From positions 37,659 to 57,623 of the forward strand of contig JAAAIG010000144.1 of assembly GCA_015852425.1 (NCBI GenBank): a stretch of DNA of 19,965 nt, in the 5' to 3' direction. This stretch comes from Gryganskiella cystojenkinii. Lineage: Eukaryota > Mortierellomycota > Mortierellomycetes > Mortierellales > Mortierellaceae. Under the pieces are notes generated by a model that was not told the DNA's origin, did not search any database, and was given only the letters and a program-made list of their open reading frames with translations. Positions 12,862 to 19,965 of this stretch are shown in pieces. The first letter of the stretch is position 1; the number at the start of each line of letters is the position of its first letter. Both the position numbers and the translations under genes were made by a program.

Positions 12862-13029
12862 TCAATACCATTGGGCCAGTAGGCCAACATGGACAGCGAG
12901 AACGATGTTATTCGGGTCGATCGCAGCCAGAACAAAATTGCCGGCCCAGACCATTTGCTTAAAAAATGCCCCCCAAAGATTGTTGGGGGTGTCCGTGTTT
13001 GGCAAGGACCGTCCCAGTTGACCTGGTGG
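12862..13029 (-). CDS. Orphan last exon of an unidentified, probably membrane, protein
   Basis: After a good acceptor (pyrimidine tract then TTATTGTAG, ending 13030) the minus strand reads 55 residues to a TGA. The sequence has protein-like composition: PPGQLGRSLPNTDTPNN, then NLWGAFFKQMVWAGNFVLAA, then IDPNNIVLAVHVGLLAQWY. The last 30 residues are hydrophobic with a central IDPNN, suggesting one or two membrane segments. Codon use is mixed with many C/G endings, unlike the flanks. No preceding exon was placed with confidence; the next upstream minus-strand frames (13060-13330) are ambiguous. A GTATTG donor-like site just before the TGA could extend the protein, but the nearest acceptor leaves only a 28-base intron. 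Function unknown; the family was not recognised. Confidence 0.38.
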   Translation of the reverse strand, partial: PPGQLGRSLPNTDTPNNLWGAFFKQMVWAGNFVLAAIDPNNIVLAVHVGLLAQWY

Positions 13030-14510
13030 CTACAATAAACAATGTTGTGGAGAAGAAAAAGAGTGAAAAAGAAACAATGACCACAATTGCTCTCTCGAGT
13101 GTGAGAAATGTGTGAGAGGGAAAAAAAGGGACATCAAGAGATAGTGTGGGGAAGGAATCCTTGCGGGAAGAAACAAAATAAGGGATGCTATCCACCAGGG
13201 GGGAAAGTGTAAGGGGAGAGGGTCAAGGCGTGATAGCCAAAGAGAAATGAGCAAGACGGACATTTCAGAGAGCCAACGTCGTCTTTAGTTGGCAATGCCC
13301 AACCCCACCGAAAAAAGTCAATGAAGACTTTTTTGTCTCTTTCCGATCAGGGGAAGAACGAGAACGAGAGAAAATAAAGAGCCGCCCAAGCTTGTTCACC
13401 CACTCTTATTCAATTTTTTTTGTGTGTTTCCTCAAGCGGACATACTGCTCGAGCAGCGATCAATGAGGTGTGCATGCATTGCGTGTTGGGTAACTGGTGA
13501 GTGGAGAGCACGACGATACACGAATACGAAAAGAGCAAAAAGAACAATAGACGATTGAATAGAAATCCAAAGACGCGACGCGTGGAGGTAACATTTGGCT
13601 GTCAAAAGGGCATTTTTTTTTTTTTTTTTTGCTGCTCTTTATTTTTCTTATCTCCAAGGTGAACACAACGTTCGTAAACAAGAAAGAAAAACAATATTGT
13701 TCATAGTAAACTCTCCGGAATGGCTCACACGGTCGCCCCACGCACTTTCTATAATATATCCTCTACCGGCACCGTTGTCAAGGAAACGTCTTCGAAAGAA
13801 ACGGTTTCTATCTCTCTCCACTTTTCCCCCGCGATTTTCTACACTCGAAAAATGATCGGAACCATGAATGAGCTCTCGAGCAAAAGATCAAACTGCTTTT
13901 GTCGTCGAGTCCGGAAGCTTATTCCCCCGCTTTCAAAGTTTCGCCCCATTTGCGAACAGAAGCGACAATGTAAAACAGACAAACTGACGCAGAGATCAAG
14001 AGAGACTTCTTTGGAGCCTTTAAAGCACAAAAGCACACGATTGAGTTCACGTTCCAAGTACGGAACAATCACGCACGTTTTATAAACATGTGGAGGAAAG
14101 GAGAGCAAGAACGAGGGAAGGGGAGTGAGAGTTTAAGGGAGAGACCGAAAGAGACGAGGAAGGGGATAACCACCAAAGTCATGCATTCACTGGCTCTCAT
14201 AACGATATCGTTCTCAACCGCCTCTCTTGTTGGTGTCCTTGTAGATCTGAGACGTCGTATGAGGAACCCTTGTTTGTTTGTTTCATAACCCAGCGTCAAA
14301 CAGCTGATCAAGAACCCAATTTCACACGTTGGTTCGATACCACGCTCGTAAAAACACACATTGCTGACCGAGCCAATACAGAGAAGGCAAAGACGAGGAT
14401 ACACAGATAATAACAAAAAAAAAGGCTCAAGATCAGCTCATTCTCATTTTTTTTTTTTTTCATCTCGCCATCCTTGTCATTCTCATCTTTCCCGCACTAC
14501 CTAGTGCAAA
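13030..14510. other. Gene-poor stretch with homopolymer runs
   Basis: No complete gene is supported. The minus strand could carry earlier exons of the gene ending at 12862, but no pair of splice sites and frames was convincing. A T18 run lies at 13613-13630 and T-rich sequence precedes 14511. Open frames on both strands here lack motifs and have unbiased codon use. Confidence 0.5.
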
Positions 14511-14831
14511 ATGTTCAAAGTGAAAGAGCTGCTGCCACAAAGGTCTTTGATCCTCCTTTTCAATTTCATTTATATATTTTTTGCATTCATTGGTTCATCC
14601 GTTTTATTGATCACAGTGTTTTTGTTTGGGCACTGGATTCAAAATAAACAGCCACTCTCCCCCGAAGAAGGAGACATGGCCTGTGCAGTCCAGCCCCTCC
14701 GAATAGAGTTTGGTGCTCTCGTTGTTGTTTCTTTGATTTCTATTTCGGCCACTTTCCTTTCAGACCATGGCCCGTTCTTCTTTGTCGTTGATAAAATGGC
14801 TGTTGGTCAACTTTGGGGAGAGGTCCAATAG
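14511..14831 (+). CDS. Possible small two-helix membrane protein or first exon
   Basis: 106 codons from an ATG (GCAAAATGT) to TAG. Two hydrophobic stretches are seen: about residues 13-43 (LILLFNFIYIFFAFIGSSVL onward) and 68-84 (FGALVVVSLISISATFL), separated by a polar loop with EEGDMAC. The layout recalls the first half of a tetraspan protein, but no family motif is present. The segment before 14764 also looks like a good intron end (long pyrimidine tract then TTTCAG), so part of this frame could be intron. Downstream frames to 15283 stay open in several registers, so the gene model is not settled. Confidence 0.28.
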   Translation: MFKVKELLPQRSLILLFNFIYIFFAFIGSSVLLITVFLFGHWIQNKQPLSPEEGDMACAVQPLRIEFGALVVVSLISISATFLSDHGPFFFVVDKMAVGQLWGEVQ

Positions 14832-15012
14832 AAGGAACAGAAAGAAGAAACCCCATCAAGGATGAAAGACATCACGAACGACAAGTTTTTTGCCCACAGT
14901 CGGAGTTGGGGGAAGCTTCGTTTTATGAGAGAGACTTGCGATCGTCTTCTCCTTCAGTTGTAACCTTCTTTTTTCTTCTCTTTTGGAATCAGCGAAACAT
15001 ATGGTTCAAATA

Positions 15013-15283
15013 GATGGTCAGTCATCCCTATCTTTCCCTGAGAAAGGAGGACTCGCCTGTGTCCGATGTTCCCACCGAAAATGAGAGCCGGAAAGATGAA
15101 CTTCTTTCTCTCACCATTCTTGCACGCCGTATGGTGAGTCGTGCCCCCTTTATAGCTGAGAGTTAAAAAGAGCAGGAATCGCCTTAATTCATCCACAATA
15201 ATAAAAAAAAAAAAAGATTTTAAAAAAGAAAATTACCAGAGAAAAACCATGGCGGCAATGACGACAGATTTTCCTTCAAACTG
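15013..15283 (+). other. Candidate pair of plus-strand exons
   Basis: From ATG 15013 a polar frame (MVSHPYLSLRKEDSPVSDVP, then ESRKDELLSLTILARRM) runs to a GTGAGT donor at 15135. A TTACCAG acceptor ending at 15238 continues it in phase to TGA (ARRM / RKTMAAMTTDFPSN). The minus strand and a second plus frame are also open and protein-like here, so this is weak evidence. No function can be given. Confidence 0.2.
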
Positions 15284-17898
15284 AATTACTGTACGGCAAA
15301 AACAAAATTAGAGGTCGATTGACCACCTGGGCAATACTTCGACGACCAAGGGTTCGATCTCTCTCTTTGGATCCGCGTTGTCGCGATGGACGTTCACAAT
15401 ATCTAATATTCGTTTTTAGCCCCTCAATATTGGAATCAAAGGTTCCTTTTTATAATCTTTTCCATTTTCCATGAAAAAAACATTTATTTTTTAGCGCCTT
15501 GTCCTCACAACAAATTGGAGAACATAAAGCCAAGATGAGAAGAAAATATGGACGAATCGCGTCAATTGGATAAACATGGTGGTGCGCGAACACAACTTGA
15601 GTCGACTCGTTCTGATTCATTTTTTTTCCTTGCTCGGTTCAAAAGCTATTTGGGCGTGTGGATGTGGAGATAGGAACGAGAGACCCAAGAAAAAAAATTC
15701 AAGGGGGTTTACTCGACTTGCCTTTGTGAAAGCAAGGGAGAACACGGCCTATTTTTTTTTTTTTTGTTGTGGCCGTGGCCTTTTTTTACCTGTTCCACCT
15801 TGGTCAAGTCGAACAAGTAAAACAAGGCAAAATGTAAAACCTTGAGTGTTCACCATGCTAGAAGTGTTGCTTGCGTGCGTGTACCCGAATGTTTGTCAAA
15901 CTGAATCCTCTCCCTTTCTCAATGGTCTGAGGCCGATTTTTGAACGGGACGACAAAAAAATTCACCCCTACCACGAACCCAACTCGAATTTATCCAGAAA
16001 AGCTGAAGAGCGACACTGACCACCCGCCAAAGAAACAGACTCTGAATGTGGTTTCTCTCCCGGGAAGTTGGAGCAGAAACGTCGACGACGCAGCAGTTGC
16101 AGTCCCTTTTTTTGACAAATCAAGCAGTAATGGACAAGATAGAGCGAGATAACGATGCATTCGTGTTGGAAATGTGTGGGGGAGAGCGAAGGAGAAGGAG
16201 AAAGAGGAGGAAGCTGAGTGATGGTGAGAATACACTGTGGGAGAAAGGGGGCTGCACTGGACATAGCAAATACCCAACAACTCTCATCCCTTGCTTCTTG
16301 TCCGTCGTCTGTTCTCGCTCGCTCGCTTGTTTTTTGGTTTTTTTCTCTCGGGTCTTCTCGAGACCGAGGCGGAGGTGGAGGAGAAAAGGGTTCGTCAACA
16401 CAAAAATACTCGAGCGTCAAGAGTCAATTCAATTCAAAAACTGGAAGTAGAAGAAGTCGAGCAAACACGATTTTGCGCACAGATAGTGGCCAGCGATTGA
16501 ATTGAATTCAAAAATATTCTATTGAAAGATAAGAGAATGAACTTACTACTGAACAACGCTTTCTCAGTGTATAAAAGGAATCGACCTTTCTTCTCTTTTC
16601 CTCTGCTTGTTTCTTCTTTTCTTTTGCTGTTTTTTCTTGCTTCTTTCTGCTCTTTTGTGTCTTTTGTTTGACTGCCCACAGCACTTTCACTTTTCCCGGA
16701 AAACTCTCTCCTCTTCTCTCCACAACATAAAAAGAACACACAAACTGCTAACAACCAAAACAGCGCACAAAATTCACTTCTCTCTTCACTGTCACGTTCC
16801 ACTACCGACCTCTTCTTTTCTTCCTGTTCACCATTACGAACAAACCCTCAGGAACAAAAAACTCTCTCTCTCCCGAGCCCTTAACTCCCTGCTGACAAGC
16901 TTTTCAGGTACAAGTTTGACTTCAAAAACAAAACAAGAATTTTCATCATGTCATACCCGCTCTCGTTCAAGAACGAGCACTGTTTTGCTTGCAATCACAC
17001 CATTGTCCATTCTGCCGCAGAAATACGTCTTTTCCTCTCAGCGGCTCTGCGTGCTTTTTTTTTATCTCTCCACTCTTCGCACCGAGAGCCACAAAAAAAG
17101 TAAGAGGGTTGTGCAACCAGAGCCAAGCCCCGTGCCTTGATCAATTATATCTGCGTAGCCAACAGCGATCGAGTTTGGCGCCTGCTGGCAACCAAAAAAC
17201 GTTTCTCTTTTTCAGTCCATCCCCCAGATCTGCGCGTGTTTTTGTGTTAGGTAGATCAGTTGAAAGACTTTCTTGTTGTGTTGGTGTCCCTTTTTCTCCT
17301 TTGAGTTGTTTCTTTCCAAGACAAACCCTCTTCTTTTCCCCGCCACCGTCTCCTTTACTCCTTTCTCTCTTTCTTTCTATTTTTCCTCCTCTCCTTTTGA
17401 AACCTCCTCTCACTTGCTCTTGCTTTTCATCTTTCAACACTCTGTCGTATCGTCATCTTCTTCCTCTTTGAGCCCTCACAATCGTTATCCACCACCGCAA
17501 ACGACAAGATTCCTGACATCGACTTCCTCATAATCCAGAGTTCCTGGTCCCTGAGCTCCGTAATGCCCCCATCCCACCCCTTTCATATCAAGTGATCCTG
17601 TCCCTTTAACCTCTCATTCTCCCTTCCACGAGAACAAAAAAAAAAGCTTATTGACAACTAAGGGTTGGGGCAGTCTTCTCAACCTGGATATGCTCTTTTA
17701 CTCAGACAGGTTGGGTGAAAAATATCCACAGACGCGTTTCCTTGGAGGTTTTACTCATTTGTTAGTTGTCCACTGCGCTTTCTGTGACCTTGGGCTTGAT
17801 CTAAAACTTTTTGTCCTTCCTTCTCGCCAAAACCAAAGCTCCCTTTCTTTTCCTTTGTTTGAGTTTTATTTGCTAGACACTACAAAAGGCTGATAAAT
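15284..17898. other. Gene-poor, pyrimidine-rich stretch
   Basis: No gene or RNA is supported. From about 16580 to 17480 the plus strand is strongly C+T-rich, with long Ser/Leu/Phe/Pro open frames that come from composition. This could be a promoter and 5' leader, but no following gene start was found in the window. A possible tRNA T-loop (GGTTCGATC near 15344) has no matching cloverleaf. Confidence 0.5.
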
Positions 17899-18057
17899 TT
17901 AATAGTGGTTGTTGATGTTTGGGGGTTTGTTCGTGTAAGTCTTGCTGAACTGGTCGCTTTTTGGTGGATGCTGGTTGAAGGAGAAGATGATGTGTTTGTT
18001 GGGACTGATGTGCATACTCTTGCAGGAGAGTAGGAGAGCCTTCGCGACTGACATCAT
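17899..18057 (-). CDS. Possible short ORF or last exon with C-ending codons
   Basis: 52 codons from a double ATG to TAA. The protein begins MMSVAKALLLSCKSMHISPN and ends KPPNINNHY. Codon choice is strikingly C/G-ending (AAC, ATC, TTC, CAG, AAG), unlike the surrounding DNA, which favours a coding origin. The frame stays open upstream to 18132, and a CTCAG acceptor ends right before it, so it may be the last exon of a longer gene. No domain was recognised. Confidence 0.22.
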   Translation of the reverse strand: MMSVAKALLLSCKSMHISPNKHIIFSFNQHPPKSDQFSKTYTNKPPNINNHY

Positions 18058-19965
18058 GTTACTGAGAAATTCTCCCTCCCCTTTTCCTTCACAAGAGAGC
18101 AAACAACTCACAAAAAATAACGATGTCACCATTACGGGTTTGCTGAATGGTTCCTGGCTCTATATTGTCGGAAAGTACATGACGGTGGATGGGGGACGAG
18201 CGTATAAAAAAAGAGTCTGTCTCGAGAGCCTTTTTATTTTTCTTTCCACGGAAAAGGGCTTGAGAGGTGCACGATCCAGCTTGTTTGTGTATCGTTTGCT
18301 CATTGTGTTCATTTCCCTGTTGTTTTAGTGCGTGGAGGAGTGAGAGGAGGAAACACAATCCCCCTTGTTGAAAAGAACCGTAAAAGGCTACATTGCTTTG
18401 GTTATCTTGCAATTTCTGTTTGCCACCACCCACCACCTTGGCTCTTTTTTTTCAGTATCGATGTTACATGAAAATCCTTTAAATATCTAACCTTGAACCT
18501 TCTCCCCCTTTTTCTTTTTCTTGCAGACACACGCAACACAAACATAAAGCTGCTGGCATTTTCTCCACACAAAACAAGTTTTCGTCCAGTTATTCTCCGA
18601 TTCGGACTCTTTTGAGACGCGACACCTACGACCTAGCACGGCCTGCGAGATAAAAAAATTGAGAGGGCGAACAGAACCATTGGAAACCACCTCAAGTCGC
18701 ACACACACACAGAACTATCAGGCTTGTTTTGTTTCTCGATCCTTTCTCTTACAAGAGGTGAGTTACATCTTGCAGTTTGTCTATTCACACTTAACAGGCC
18801 ACATCCACATCATTGCTGATTGGGGTTTTCGAATTTAGGCCGTTGATTTCTCCCATTTATTATTGCCGTCATCTTTTACGTTCTCTTTGTTGGGGATTTG
18901 AGAATTATGGATGACTTTTTTCTAGTTCTGTTCAATGCTTCCACCCCAAAAAAAACCTACAAAAAAAAGGAGGAGTTAGAGAAAAAAAAAAAAAAAAAAG
19001 CAGAAGCGTGGGAGTGACGAAAAAAAGGGACAGCGAGATATCTGAAGTGAACAAAGATCGCTGCTGGGAAGAAGGACTTGCATTGTCGGGAAGAAGAACA
19101 AACCTCCACAACGCCGAAGAGGGAAAGGCTGTTTCAATTGATTTGATTGCGTTTGGTTAGACCCCCGTGTGTGGTCATCAGACCGAGCCCCAAACGAGAC
19201 AAACACAAACACAAACATGCACACAAAGACAAAAGTATGGAAACGCAGGAACACAACTCAACATGAGCAATCAATAGATAAAAGAGAAAAAAGGAAGATG
19301 CTTCCCTGTTTACCATGCATATTGTTCTGTGTTCAGACCTCTGAAGAGACTGGCAATGCTGACCGATGCTCGCTCGGTTGCAGCAAGGGACACGAGGACA
19401 GTGCGTCGGTGGGGTGATGTGGGAGGGGGGGATATCAACAAGGTTGAACTTTTAAGAAAGAAAGAAAATAATATCTGCAGGGATGATGCTCACGAACACA
19501 CGATACAGCACACCTACAGAGTGTCTGCGGCCGATTCTCGTTCTCTAGATCAATTTTACTGAGCAAGAAAACTCAAAATCCAGTCGCCACTTTTCCCTTC
19601 TTCCTAATAGCAATCGACAGGTTCCTTCTTCAATTCCATCCTGAAAACTGACCCTGCTCTTACATCCTGTTCTGGTTTCCTTTCTATTTCAAGGTAAGAA
19701 AAAGAGAAGAAGCACAAGCACGAGGTTGGTGATCGTCTAGGGACAGCCTTGGGTAAAAAAAAAAAAAAAAAAAAAAAAGGTGCCTTCGTCGTCCACACCG
19801 ATGGGATACAACACCGTGTTCCACGACGATCACCCTTGGAAAGAACGTGCCCTCTTGACTTGTTTGCCGGCTGATGTGCCTTTTTCCCTATCAGTGCATG
19901 CTTGTTTGCATGCATGTACCACACCGACTGCCTGTCCCGCGCGTACTTTTTTCCCCTTTCATACA
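18058..19965. other. Gene-poor right end
   Basis: Nothing firm is seen. The stretch holds A-rich runs (18980-18999; A24 at 19755-19778), CA-rich pieces near 19200 and unconvincing frames on both strands. It may be the distal promoter of a gene beyond the window. Confidence 0.5.
19755..19778. repeat. A24 homopolymer run
   Basis: Twenty-four A in a row, the longest homopolymer in the window. It could be the tail of an old retroposed sequence or simple replication slippage; no element body or target duplication was found next to it. Confidence 0.9.

Noticed and set aside
13839..14416. Overlapping minus-strand frames that could be exons of the gene ending at 12862
   Set aside because: No splice sites joined them in phase and no motif was found.
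15300..15365. tRNA-like GGTTCGATC
   Set aside because: No matching T-stem, acceptor stem or anticodon arm could be folded around it.
16607..17140. 177-codon plus-strand frame
   Set aside because: Made of Leu/Ser/Phe/Pro from C+T-rich DNA; no motif, and codon use follows base composition.
18089..18270. Minus-strand frame ending TIQQTRNGDIVIF as exon before the short ORF at 18057
   Set aside because: Joining it with the strongest splice sites gives a stop at the junction; only weak acceptors keep the frame open.

Overview
The window looks like nuclear DNA of a filamentous, early-diverging fungus. A Mortierella-like (Mucoromycota) source is an inference from style: GT-AG introns of about 60-320 bases, long glutamine, asparagine and histidine runs in regulatory proteins, CT and CA microsatellites, and pyrimidine-rich gene starts. 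Nothing prokaryotic, viral or clearly transposon-derived was recognised.

The left 10.3 kb holds four minus-strand genes, read from right to left: an HP1-type chromodomain/chromoshadow protein (10304-9366), an unnamed polyglutamine protein with a small C-terminal Cys2His2 motif (8866-7626), a class I Hst2/SIRT2-type sirtuin with a 510-residue disordered tail (7025-3728), and a NoxR/p67phox-type NADPH oxidase regulator (2564-about 340). A fifth gene, on the plus strand (11338-12646), diverges from the HP1 gene and encodes a DUF938/METTL26-type methyltransferase-like protein with a possible mitochondrial leader. The exon structures of the sirtuin, NoxR and METTL26 genes were rebuilt by matching reading-frame phase at each splice site, and the joined proteins read through the family motifs without a break.

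The right 7.3 kb (12647-19965) is gene-poor. It holds one convincing orphan exon on the minus strand (13029-12862), a possible two-helix membrane protein (14511-14831), a possible short minus-strand ORF (18057-17899), pyrimidine-rich stretches and long A or T runs. No tRNA, rRNA, CRISPR or transposase gene was found.

Functionally, the HP1 homologue and the sirtuin could both act in heterochromatin, with the polyQ protein between them a possible nuclear regulator. NoxR would act with Rac and a NADPH oxidase encoded elsewhere. Closeness alone does not prove a functional cluster.
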